Source: Blepharisma japonicum
Lineage: Eukaryota; Ciliophora; Heterotrichea; Heterotrichida; Blepharismidae
Assembly (NCBI GenBank): GCA_949751835.1
Contig: CATKHK010000025.1
Coordinates: 310,001-374,000, forward strand
Direction: 5' to 3'
DNA: 64,000 nucleotides
Under the pieces are notes generated by a model. It was not told the origin of the DNA. It did not search any database and worked only from the letters and a program-made list of their open reading frames with translations. A program made the translations under genes and the position numbers. Position 1 is the first letter of the stretch; each line of letters opens with the position of its first letter. Of this stretch, positions 41,501 to 51,400 are shown in pieces.

Positions 41501-43101
41501 GTTTTTTTATTAAGCATTGCTTCATCTTGCTCATAGGCTTGCATAAGATTATCATACTCAACTTGCAAGTCCTTGAACATTTTGTCTTTTTCAAATAAAT
41601 CCTTTTTAAGCTTCTCAATAGTTTTTGAGTATTCTTCTAACAAGCTTGGTAATTTAAACTCCTCTTCTTCTTCTACATATAAATTATGCTCTTTGAGTAT
41701 CTCTGCATATTTTTCCACCTTTGACTTATAAATATCCCTTTCTTTAATTGTATTTAAATTTTCAATCTCGCTGTCATTAGAGTTGCTTCTATATTTATCT
41801 AGCTCTATAGTCAATTGGCTGACCCTTTTTTCCAGCTGTTGGCATTTTAGCTTAACTTTTCTATCTTCATCTTCGAAATTCCCTGTCTTCATCTGTGCGA
41901 AGGCTTCTTTTATTTCTTCAGAACTGTCCATCGTGATAACTTTCCTATAATTCATAATTTCCTGCTTTAAAGCAAACACTTCTTGGCGAAGCTGAGCAAT
42001 CATAGCTGACTGTGGATCTCTATTCACAATAGGCTTGTTTTTTATATGGCGAGCTCTGCTGGCGTATTTCAAAGTATTTAAAGTTTCTTCAAAATTTATT
42101 TCTGCCGGAGATATACAAGCAATCATATAGGTTTTAGCGTTTCCTCCTAATGAATCTTGCAATATTCTTGTAAGCTTGGAATCCCTATAAGGAACATGAG
42201 TTGACTTTTTTGAGTCTTCTGTAAGCGCACTTATCACATTTCCTAAACATAACAAGCCTTTATTAATGCTGATTCCTTCTTTTAATGTAGCTCCAACAGC
42301 TCCTGTCCTTTTCGCTCTTTCAGAGCCAGCTAAGTCTACAAAATGAAACTTAGCGATCATGTATTCTTGAGTCTCACTGATTTTTTCTCCAGTGAGCTCA
42401 TCTTCTAATACTTGCTGCTCTATATTAATTGTAAAAATTGCATGGGATCGGCTGCTTTGAGAATTCATAAGTGTTGATGCGGTGCTTCTTTGTATGCTGC
42501 CTCTGTGCAAGCACATAGACATTTCTTCATCAGTGGCCACTGTTTCTTCATGCAACCCCATCAATAGAATGCTTCCTTTATCCTCTCTAATTGATATTGG
42601 TTTTTCAGGCACCATGCTATTAGCGCCCAATAAGTCGTGTATATCTTCATTATAAATTTCTAAAAAGCTTACTTTAATCGTGAATTCCGCCTTGCCTTTT
42701 CTCTTATCAATTTCCTCATATATCATTTTTATCACCCTGGGAATAATCCCTACTTCTTCATCAAGTAAGTTTAATACTTGGCCACTTCCCATGGTATATG
42801 TTTTCCCACTTCCAGTTTGGCCATACGCTAATACTGTTACATTGTACCCACTAAAGCAGCTTAAGACCAAATCTTTTGCACAGATCTCAAAGACTTCGCT
42901 TTGTTTTGACTCGACGCCGAACACGTGATCAAATGCAAATTCACGATCTTTTCCAATTATTATTGTATTGCGGTCAAGGTCAGGTGTTATACAGATTTGG
43001 GAACTTTCGATTTTTTCACTTCCTATTAGAGGTCGGACTCGAACTGCTACTCTGACTGAGCTTGAAGCTTCAGATTCACCGTTGTTTTCCTTTGGTTCCA
43101 T
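38587..43101 (-). CDS. KIF21: Kinesin-4 family motor with C-terminal WD40 repeats (KIF21-like)
   Basis: The uninterrupted frame gives 1504 residues. The N-terminal motor (about 15-375) has VRVAVRVRP, the P-loop GQTGSGKT at 94-101, NSQSSRSHAIF and FVDLAGSERAKRTGAVG. The HIKNKPIVNRDP neck follows the motor as in kinesin-4. A coiled-coil stalk runs from about 375 to 1130, with a Glu/Asn/Pro repeat near 580-605. About seven WD40 repeats fill 1195-1490. The combination of kinesin-4 motor and C-terminal WD40 is that of KIF21A/B, which travels on microtubules and limits their growth. Trp here is TGG, and no TGA occurs. The 3' end lies 62 bp from the convergent sphingomyelinase gene. Confidence 0.93.
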   Translation of the reverse strand: MEPKENNGESEASSSVRVAVRVRPLIGSEKIESSQICITPDLDRNTIIIGKDREFAFDHVFGVESKQSEVFEICAKDLVLSCFSGYNVTVLAYGQTGSGKTYTMGSGQVLNLLDEEVGIIPRVIKMIYEEIDKRKGKAEFTIKVSFLEIYNEDIHDLLGANSMVPEKPISIREDKGSILLMGLHEETVATDEEMSMCLHRGSIQRSTASTLMNSQSSRSHAIFTINIEQQVLEDELTGEKISETQEYMIAKFHFVDLAGSERAKRTGAVGATLKEGISINKGLLCLGNVISALTEDSKKSTHVPYRDSKLTRILQDSLGGNAKTYMIACISPAEINFEETLNTLKYASRARHIKNKPIVNRDPQSAMIAQLRQEVFALKQEIMNYRKVITMDSSEEIKEAFAQMKTGNFEDEDRKVKLKCQQLEKRVSQLTIELDKYRSNSNDSEIENLNTIKERDIYKSKVEKYAEILKEHNLYVEEEEEFKLPSLLEEYSKTIEKLKKDLFEKDKMFKDLQVEYDNLMQAYEQDEAMLNKKTQEIEILKRSKSSAKGLDNLNEFVIKNFDDYGKIFAETVLAKIEKQENAQENAQENVQENPQENPEDEETQENPDIEDPSTEEEPPCLAEKEELIKVESKIREKEGMLRNIEEAFKELQSKLLEEMSQQYYLKIEELEKELHTTVKERDMALEKVREGSNAEKQNVAERFRAKISQLEEKLRENQRKDREQTALYKLVENQKIQLTKLAADINKAKQDKVALSKKIKEENEAHNKWKASRQKEILQMKQLNLKKDKEIQKLQSENRKKELIAKRKSEELAAIQRRQRDIALKRRSKGSEKRDIMKWVSDYASACIEERELRVKIQNDITEKDEIERHKLELTQQFAIAKLKLEKLEMVYEESGLINDETHLASKIQETKSELEDLSEQLETLEEKLRFKQEKIIETSQQLANSEVEDIKAKSLAINTLDDAHLLISALFDEVMTRASESKQFGKNLQKNEIQIQNLKLINDELTYEKDLLLRQHEAENTRIKMEYEAREKLILEELEERKNVHVIVPVNTEEPDKVIEELVKKDKENQEIIDNLRKDLENTLQKYNKYRKAFIEMREQVLQMKEEENKAKPKVPPPNTITSLAKARELAKNKREKVEEEIKKPKKPQSVNSSQSKIPRTFSLDNEDSMTDKTQRTKLKKAETSINQSMEQSNQPSQRWQCTQSLEAHTSAVCSMVYHENILYTGSNKAFKMWSFDTLSVISEVPCHNSFIKAMAFWPENSLIFTGCNKEINIWDAISLQKISSFVGHCEDVRALHMKDNLLISAGKSLSDGPSIFIWDLRRNNTPLYKTENMQDMYSINVHDNIAYYSGRTHNIGRLNLRSFETVKPYESNHTDIITSLTIYKDSIISGSRDKSIKRWDRADNVNYQPVLNAHTDWVNSIITDNKGKYIYTAGKEGKVKVWKGGRNLKMTGEILGHASSVNCIAPLANNEIEIISGGTDKFIKVWKLVEDNSGSESEGSNN
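41310..41367 (-). repeat. Short coding repeat in the kinesin stalk
   Basis: Repeated 12-15-bp units (ATTTTCTTGAGC and variants on the + strand) encode a run of QEN(A/V/P) tetrapeptides in the stalk. It is low-complexity and probably flexible. Confidence 0.75.
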
Positions 43102-43332
43102 TTTTCAAATACTTAAGAATTTGATGAATCTTTTTGAATTTTAGCAGAGGGTGAGTAGGAAACGGATTATATGTGGAAGTGCTGGGAGGAGAAAATTTAT
43201 GAATGAATGAGATTGATAATAGGAGGGATGATAGAAAAGGAGAAGAAAATGAAAATTATTTAAATTTATAGGAATAAATGCGTTTAAAAATGGATTAGAT
43301 GAATTCAACTTTACATGATTTTAGGCTGTTAA

Positions 43333-44358
43333 TTAGTGGTTGCTGCTTGCTCTGTCTTTTCGTGGCATATCGTAAAGCCTTTCGCTAACTGAAATTGGGC
43401 TTTCGTTCTGTTTGCTGCTTAGACTTGATTGATTTATGCTTACTTGAGAAGACTTACAGAGCGATGCAAAAGAATTTTGTGACCTTTCATCAATAGCTTG
43501 GCTTAATGTCTCTATTTTCTTATTCATTCCAGTAATAATCTCCATATGAGCATCAGAAACTTCAGAGTTCTTTTCCATCTGCTTTTCCAAGTCTCTCACT
43601 TTTTGTTTCTCAACTGCAGATTCTTGCACAACCGTAAGTATGCATTGCTTTGCTTCGCTTGTATAATCTAGAAGACTATTTAATTTTGATTTTGATATCA
43701 CATATCCTCATCTTTCAGCTTCTGTAAGAGCGTATTGGATGCTATTGCAAGCTAATTTAATATCATCTTTCAAAATCTCAACTTCACTTTTTAGCTCCTT
43801 GAACCCATGTATAAAAGCATCAGCGTTTTTGCTTTTTTCGCTTAATTCTGCATTTTTACTTTCCAAAATTTTGGATAATTGAGAAATTATTTCATCTTTT
43901 TTCTCTACTTTTAATGAAATTCTTTGGATGTCTAATTTAATTTGACTCATGGTTTGAGTAAATATTTTCTTATCTGTTTCAGCTGAAGATATAATTTCTT
44001 CCATTGAACTAATCCTATTTTTTGCAGTCTCACGTGTGTTACCGAAAATGTCTCTTAATCTTTCACATGTTGGGGAAATTTCTTGAAGATAGTCCATTAT
44101 TGGAACTCTAGGTAAGTGAGATAATGATAAAGGCAGTTTTGAAAAAAAATATTCAGTTGTCCATGCAGTAAGACTCTCAAGAAATAGATTCAATGAGCGA
44201 ATATCTTTTGAGATAAGCTCTGGATAAAGGTTATTTGGTAGATTTTCTGGACGCTGCACAACGTCAAGATCAGAGAATTTTAAGGAAGAATTGAGAGATT
44301 GATTTTTTGACTTTTTAGAGGCTTGCTGAGATGGAGGTTTAAGGTCACTGCATGACAT
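43333..44358 (-). CDS. Coiled-coil protein, unknown
   Basis: One TGA (43705 area) read as Trp joins two open segments into 341 residues. After a Ser-rich start (MSCSDLKPPSQQASKKSKN), residues 50-110 look globular (TAWTTEYFFSKLPLSLSHLP). The rest is coiled coil (RISLKVEKKDEIISQLSKIL) with a Ser-rich tail. I do not recognise it. It could be a ciliary or centrosomal adaptor, but nothing in the sequence proves that. The gap of 231 bp to the kinesin start holds its 3' end and the kinesin promoter. Confidence 0.75.
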
Positions 44359-44532
44359 TGAAAATAATTATTTTTAATAATTGTAATTAATAATATTGTA
44401 ATATCATTTTTCAAATTTCATAGCTATATTTAAAAAGTTTTTATTTTAAATTTTTCTTATTGATAAACTCTGTATTAATTATTAATAGCAACATTTTTCT
44501 TAAAACCTATTAGCTGTTAACAAAATGATAAA

Positions 44533-46236
44533 ATGAACAGAGAAATGTCTGAAGATCTTTACGAGGCTCATCATCTCTATACATATTCTGATGCTCATGA
44601 AGACCACACTTTTTCAAAAATTTTCAACGAAAGTGATCTTATGCCAACTTCAGCAACAACAAAGTCCATCTTAAAAGCTCAAACGAAATCAAATATTGCT
44701 CTCTTTGATGGCCTTGAATCAAGAATTGAAATTTTTGATAACATAAAGTTTCCAGCTCTTAAAAGTCCCTCAAGAAATTCAAGAAAAATTAAAGTTAAAC
44801 GCATGAATTCAAATCTCGATGATTCTCCAAGCCTCAATCCTATTCATAGAAATTACAAAATCCCTAAATCTTTATACCCAAGCAAAGCGCCGAGGTCAGG
44901 ATTTAAACTGAGCTCATCGTATGATTCAAATATAGGGCCAGGAGATTATAATCCAACCTCCAGGTCTTTTACACCTGGAGGCATATTTTCAATTGAAGCC
45001 AGGTTTGAGACAAATCTCCAAGAAAAGGTGGAGGTCTTTTTGAGACAAAAAAGAGTGAGGAATAGGAGTATTTTTCTATCAAATAAAATTTATGAAAGGA
45101 ATATGGATATGAATCAGTATTCGCTGGAAAATAAAGAGAAATCTATCAAAAAAAAGCAAAAAATAAAGAAAGCAAAAGAGGAAATAGCAAAATTAACGAA
45201 GAAAAAAATTGATTTTTTTCAAAAAGAGAATAAAATTTTAAAACTTAATGAAAAAATACAAAGAAATAAATATAGAGAGCAAAAGGTTGAAGGACAGCTA
45301 GTAATGAAATCATGATTAATTTTATCTATAATTACTGGAATTCAAACTTCTTTCTGGCATAAATTTGAAAAACGAAAGGTAAAGCCTATTTAGAAATTAA
45401 GAGAAAGATCAAAAAGCTATCTAACATTTTTATTTAATATTATGAGGGTGATAGGGAGAATAAGAATTCTTTTAAGCAAGGCTAGGTGAAGAATACTGAT
45501 AAGAGCACTGAAAAAGAACTCGTCTGTAATAAAAAATTGACTTGCAAAAAGAAGAAAGCTTTATTTAAATATGTTGAGCTCTGTAACGGATAAAGTATTA
45601 CCAGATATCACACTATTCGAGCTTATGATGAAATTTCATAGAATAAGAGATTTAATTCAAGCCGGAGTTCTTAATATTATTAAAATCAGAAATTCCAGGC
45701 TATTTGCGCTAAATTTATTGTGAGATAAATTTGAGAATTCAGCAATTCAAGATCTTCGAAAGTACGGAAAAATTAAATACAATGACAAAAGCGATAGACT
45801 AATTCCTCAAAATATAAAGGAAGAGTATATCAAAAAATATTTTTCTTTGCAAGCTAAAGCTCATATAGAAAATCTCAAAAAATATAATATATTATGCCAA
45901 GAAATTGACAAAGAAAAAGAGTCAAATTTAAAAGAAATCGAATTTGAACAGATGTTCAACGGAAAGCCAATTACTGAATTAAAAGATTTTACATATCCTA
46001 AGCGCCCAGTTTTTGTTCTTTATTCAAATAATCATTTAATGAAGAAATACATTAGTCAGATTCTCAATGCTCAGCTTTATATCACAAAAGAAGAAAGTTA
46101 CCCGAAATCATCTACTTTAAAGAGTAAGATTCGTCAGCCTTCAAGCAACAAAGAAGAAGGCTGTAACAGTATCCGTTTAAAAGCATCTAAGAATTATAAC
46201 TTCAAAGCTTTTGCTAATGTTTCTAATAAGAGATAG
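44533..46236 (+). CDS. PG-rich repeat coiled-coil protein, paralogue 1
   Basis: Splicing the 15-nt intron 45379-45393 and reading TGA as Trp gives 562 residues. Residues about 131-150 (SNIGPGDYNPTSRSFTPGGI) resemble one sperm-tail PG-rich (STPGR/SHIPPO) repeat, found in proteins that line ciliary doublet microtubules. A basic, highly helical region follows (KKKQKIKKAKEEIAKLTKKK). After the intron is a long basic domain shared with the next gene (LFELMMKFHRIRDLIQAG). The C-terminus has FVLYSNNHLMKKYISQIL. A microtubule-associated role is inferred. The next gene on the same strand is its tandem paralogue. Confidence 0.8.
45379..45393 (+). other. 15-nt intron (PG-rich paralogue 1)
   Basis: GTAAAGCCTATTTAG lies between codons and ends in an in-frame TAG. 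Removal opens 280 further codons. The second paralogue has an intron at the same place. Confidence 0.92.
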
Positions 46237-46726
46237 CAGAAGAAATAATTTTAATTTTTTTAAAAAGCTTAATTGAAATAAGCAGCAAGCATTATAAGCT
46301 TACATTAATCAGAAAAATACCTAAATATTGACAAATTCTGTAAAAAAAATTTTAACGACATAAAATAATCATTATCAGATATATTTTGATACTTAAGTTA
46401 AAAGTTAGCATACCCAACTTCTTTTATTTACTATTATTTTCTTCTTATAAGTATAATTTTTATAATTCAATTTTATTAATTTAATTCAAATATGCCCATA
46501 TCAAAATATGGTTGAGATAATAAAATTTCATAAATGAATGCAAAAAATTCTCTAAAATAAGGATTTAGGCTCCGTAAAACTTATTAAAGCTTATTTTTTT
46601 AGCAAAAATTAATCAAAATAAAATATATATTAGCTTTCTCTTTATATATAATTTAGATTTATTTTAGCATAAAATAAAAATATCACTAAAATTTCACTCA
46701 TTATTAGATCTCTTATAACAAATATA
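46237..46726. other. Intergenic region between tandem paralogues
   Basis: This 490-bp AT-rich gap holds no ORF above about 25 codons and no visible repeat. It must include the promoter of the second paralogue. Confidence 0.45.
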
Positions 46727-48418
46727 ATGAATCAATCAATTAGAGTCTTAAATATGTTAAAAGAACCTGAATATCAATATTTTTGTACAGAAGAAAGTTC
46801 AGAGCAGTCCCTATCTCCCTATTTATCAACTCGGCAATCTTCTTATGATGTCCCGTCAGATCATAATTATCACAAAAATGCGAATTCTCTTTTCTCTAAA
46901 ACTGAAAGCTCAGGACAAAAACCCTGAATCTCTAAAACTTTAAAGCCTCATGCACCAAAAACTCCAAACACAAGCTTCTCTCCTGTCCGATCTCAAAGAA
47001 AGAGATTTTCTTGTGATTTATCCTCGGAAACTTCTCGCGCAGTTCATAGATCTTATGGAGTCCCAAAGTCTTGAATGAATCCAATTATCCCAGAGGACAA
47101 TAGTAGTAGATATCCTATTCATGATCCTCACATTGGCCCAGGAGATTATGATCCTCTTGATAGGCCTTTCACTCCTGGAGGTTACATATCTGCTGAGCCA
47201 AGGTTCGAAAACACCTTTGAACAAAAAGTGGAGTCTTTTATTAAGCAAGTAAAGACCTTAAATAAAAGAAAAATACCAAAGCCGATTTTTGTTAAGAATA
47301 TTGACTTGAGCAAATTTTCCCCTGTAAATAAAGAAAGGGAACATGTAGAAAAATCCAGAAAGAGGAGTACCAATTTTGAAATTGTGAAATTGACGAGATC
47401 TATGATTGAAAGTTCAAAAAGAGTGTCTAGAGAATCAAAGTATAGAGACAAGATGAAAAAATATGAGTATAATCAAATGAAGAGTGAAGCAAAGCAAGTC
47501 ATGAAATCTTGATTACTTATAATGAGTATTGTTGGATTCAGTACTGTTATCTTTTATAAAGCAGAAGGGAAAAAAGTAATCCTTATTTAGAAATTAAAAA
47601 GCAGAGCAAAAAATCATCTTAGTTTTCTTTTCAACATTTCAAGGGCAATTGGAAAATTTAGAATTCTCCTAAATAAAGTAAGGTGAAATCTCCTTAAAAG
47701 AAAATTAAAACAGCATTTTCCAATAATTCAAAGATGGATTAAAAAGAGAAGAAATAAATATTTAAATGCCGTTACAAATCAAGTCGAAGTTCTTGTTACA
47801 GGTAATACAATATTCGATTTAATGCTAAAATATCGGAAAGCAAAAAAGGCTTTTAATATTGGGCTATTAAGCCTTATTAAAATCAGAAAAGCCAGAGTTT
47901 TAGCACTAAACTTGCTGTGGGAAAAAGTTGAAGAATCTTTGTCAAATTTCCTGAAGAAATCAGGAAAGATAAAGGTTGATAGAATTGGAAAGGTCATCCC
48001 AAAAAAAATTAAAGAAGAATGTATTAATAAATACTATAATTCCCAAGTAAAACTTTATTTGGAAAAACGGAAATTATATAACAGTCAATGCAAAGATATA
48101 GAATATGTAAGAAATCATGAAATGAATATATTTGGCTGTAATAAACTTCAAACAGAGATTTTATTTCCTCCAAAGCCAACATTTCAACTGTATAGTAATT
48201 ATATTGTTATGAGAAAAATAATGTTGAAGGCCTATAACCTTTATGCTGATTCAATTAATGAGGAGGATAAAATCAAGCAAGATTATAAAAATAAGATTCG
48301 AAAAGCAAAAACAAGAGTCTTTGAGCCTGCTAAATTCCACAGGTCAATCACTTCTGTCAAGAATTCTAGCGAAAAAAGGCATTTTTCTATGACTCCTAAT
48401 CATGATATGTTTCCATAG
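46727..48418 (+). CDS. PG-rich repeat coiled-coil protein, paralogue 2
   Basis: Splicing intron 47576-47590 and reading TGA as Trp gives 558 residues. The layout matches the preceding gene. HIGPGDYDPLDRPFTPGGY lies at about 137-155, followed by a shared EPRFENTFEQKVESFIKQ, a basic helix ending KQVMKSW, and the post-intron domain (IFDLMLKYRKAKKAFNIGLL). The end has FQLYSNYIVMRKIMLKAY, matching paralogue 1. The two genes clearly arose by tandem duplication, with the N-terminal 120 residues diverged most. The 3' end lies 45 bp from the end of rotatin. Confidence 0.82.
47576..47590 (+). other. 15-nt intron (PG-rich paralogue 2)
   Basis: GTAATCCTTATTTAG ends in an in-frame TAG. Position and phase equal the intron of paralogue 1, so it predates the duplication. 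Confidence 0.92.
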
Positions 48419-48463
48419 CTTATATTTAGTATCAAATTTTAAAAAATGTTTAAATTAAATTGA

Positions 48464-51400
48464 TTATGGGTCAATGCATATTTTCAGTACAGAGTTTATG
48501 TTCTCTGCTACCTGTTTCAAATTCTCTAAATCGTCTCCGTTATCTCCTTTCGAAGTCAACTCATCGACACTTCTGCTGGCGTCCCTTTGCACAGCTTCTA
48601 ACTGTCTAAGTATTTCATCCTGCCTTAAAAGTCCTTTAACTTTTTGGTTATTATAAAGCAAAGCCCATAGTGCAGAAGAAGCCAAATTTCTAAGTTTTGG
48701 TTTTTGTTTATTGCTACTAGAAAAAGTTAATAGCAGCATTAAAGCTCTTTGATTTGCTAAAATATGAGGTTTATTATTGGCTGAAAAGCAAAGATTTCGA
48801 AGTAGCAATAAAGAGTTTTCAACGATTTCGTATTTAATTCCTGTAGTTGAAAATCTTTCAAGCACCTCTATGAGAACATCAATTAGTCCAGGAATAGTAG
48901 CAATAACTTTTTGACCTTCATCATAAAATGCAAAAGCGGCTAAAAACTCAATCATTGAAGGAGACTTAATAGGGATTGCTTGAGGATCTTTGCATTCATT
49001 CCAGACTTTGACTAGGCGCTGGCATAATCCTTGAGGATATTTTGTTTTTATTAAAAGCTGCCTAGTGCTTGTGCTCGCACACAAAGACCCAAGCATTTTT
49101 AAGGCAAGTCTAAAATTGAAATCAGACGCAGTCGATGGTCTACTTAAATATTCAATTACATAAAGCAAGAGACATTGGCGATTTTCTTGAGTATATGTGC
49201 AAGCTTCTTTAGATACTTCACTTTCTGATATTAAAGTACATATAGTTTCTAGAAGTAATGTAAATAAACTTTCTTTTCTTAATGCCAATGGTCATAAGTT
49301 AAATAGAAGTTGGAGTAATGGCCCTGATCTTTTTTCTTTTCCTGATAGACTTGCTTTTGCGTTTTGAGAGTTGGCAGACCAAAGCTTGAAAAGAGTTAAA
49401 AATCTTGTTAAAATTTTGAGGGAAAAGTCATCTTGTTTTTTATTTTTTTGGCAGTCTTGGGCCTGGATTTCATTAGAAACTACTTTAGCGAGTCCACATA
49501 CATCTTTAGCAAATCCAGTAGCAATCGCTACATTTTTAGCAGATTCCGAGTAAAATAATAAGCTTGCTAAAGCGTTTTCTGTATCTCTAGCCGCTGCTAA
49601 TTGGTCTTCATTTTGGTTTTCTTTATAAATATGAATGAGATGAAGCACTAGACGGTCTGCTTCTTTTGCATCAATAGGAAAATGTGGCAATAAGCATGTT
49701 AAAAGTCTTGATATAGTCAGTTTTAATTCTGAACCTCTTGATATATCAAATATGTCACATAATAATTCATATCTGAAATTTTCAATTGATTGCTTGGATT
49801 TTCCAGGACTTTGGAAGATAGAAATATGCAGACAATTCAACAAACTTTGCATTGTTTTTCCATATAAAAGCTCTTTTGATTCTTCGAAACTTTCCAGGCA
49901 CTCTTGAATCCAGTCTAAGACATAAGTTAATATATGGGTTGACTCTAGTAAATAATCAGTAATTTGAGCATCTTGCTTCATCATATGTGTAATAAAATTC
50001 AGAATACTGACAAGCCCAATCAAGGTGTCTTCAAATGAGTAGCTTTGATAGTCTTTGCATGGCTTTCTCTGCTCATTAAATAGCCTTTCAAGCAATGCTC
50101 CAGGCCTAATAAGTCTTATTAGGGGATCCCAAATATCAATTTGTATTAAAATTGGACTTACTCGTGAGTAGTCTAATAGAGTAATGTTATATAATAAAGA
50201 CACAATGCTTCCGAAATAAGCTGGATGAGGCCCAGAATTTTCAAAAAGAACATTTTTTATATTGGAAATAACTCCATATTGATACATAGTTTTTAAGACT
50301 GTATCTGTCATTTCTAAGGAATCTTCAGAATTTATTAAAGACTCAGTCAAACTGCATAGAAATGCACAGGCTTGAGTTTTAACTCCATAGCTTTCTGCTT
50401 GTGCGAAAACCACATCTAATGCAGTATCCAGCATGCTGCTATGCTTTTCATATGCTATCCTTGATTTTTTCCATAAGAAACATCAAGCTAATATTCTGAT
50501 AGATATTTCTCTATCTTCAGCAAGCTTCAAGCACCAAATATAGCTTTCTGGTTGTACCCATTCAGGAATTCTTATACAAAGTTGTAATGCTTTTTTAAGA
50601 GTATTTTTATGCACAAAAGTAGAGGGAGAAGTAAACGGAATAAGCTTCGTGAGAACTAAATTTATAATTGAGGTGATATTATATTGTGATTGTGGAGATG
50701 CAATAATATCCATAGATAATTTCAGGTTGTCGTTATCCATAACCAAAATCAGCACCGAAATCACTTCTCCATAAAGCTTTAAATTATCTATGGCTTGTAA
50801 AATCCTTTCTAATAAAGATAATAGTGATGCTTTTCCTGGCTCAATTTGAAATCTTGAAAGGACTTTTATAATTCCTTCAACATTAGGACAAGTGCTGCCA
50901 TGGTGAATTAGTAGCTTCTCAGAAAATCTTAATATTGAGCTTATCAAGGCTTCTCTTGAGTGTAAATCAGTTAACTCTGATAAGAAAGGAAGCATTGATC
51001 GCTGGAGTAATAAGCATAAATTTTGTATAAATTCAAATTCCTGCTGTGAAGTTGATGGACTCGCATAAGTTAAAATGGTTGTAAAGCTTTCTAATAAATG
51101 GATGTATAATAAGTCTTCTGGCCTGGAAGTAGGTGGGACTCTTAATATGCTGGAAATCTGTGAGAAAAACAACGAATCTGGCTTCAATAAACTTTTATAA
51201 GCATTAAAGCTCACTGATTTGGTTGTCAGTACTAAATTTTCCCATGAAAGCATAGTCCTTAATATATCTGCATGTGTTTCAGCCTGATTTAGCTCATTTC
51301 CATATTCATCTAACTTTTCTTCGACGTCAAACTTATAAATTTTTCTATTAAATACATAATTATGCACCCTCTCAGAGCTCGGCACCATTTCCCAGAAATC

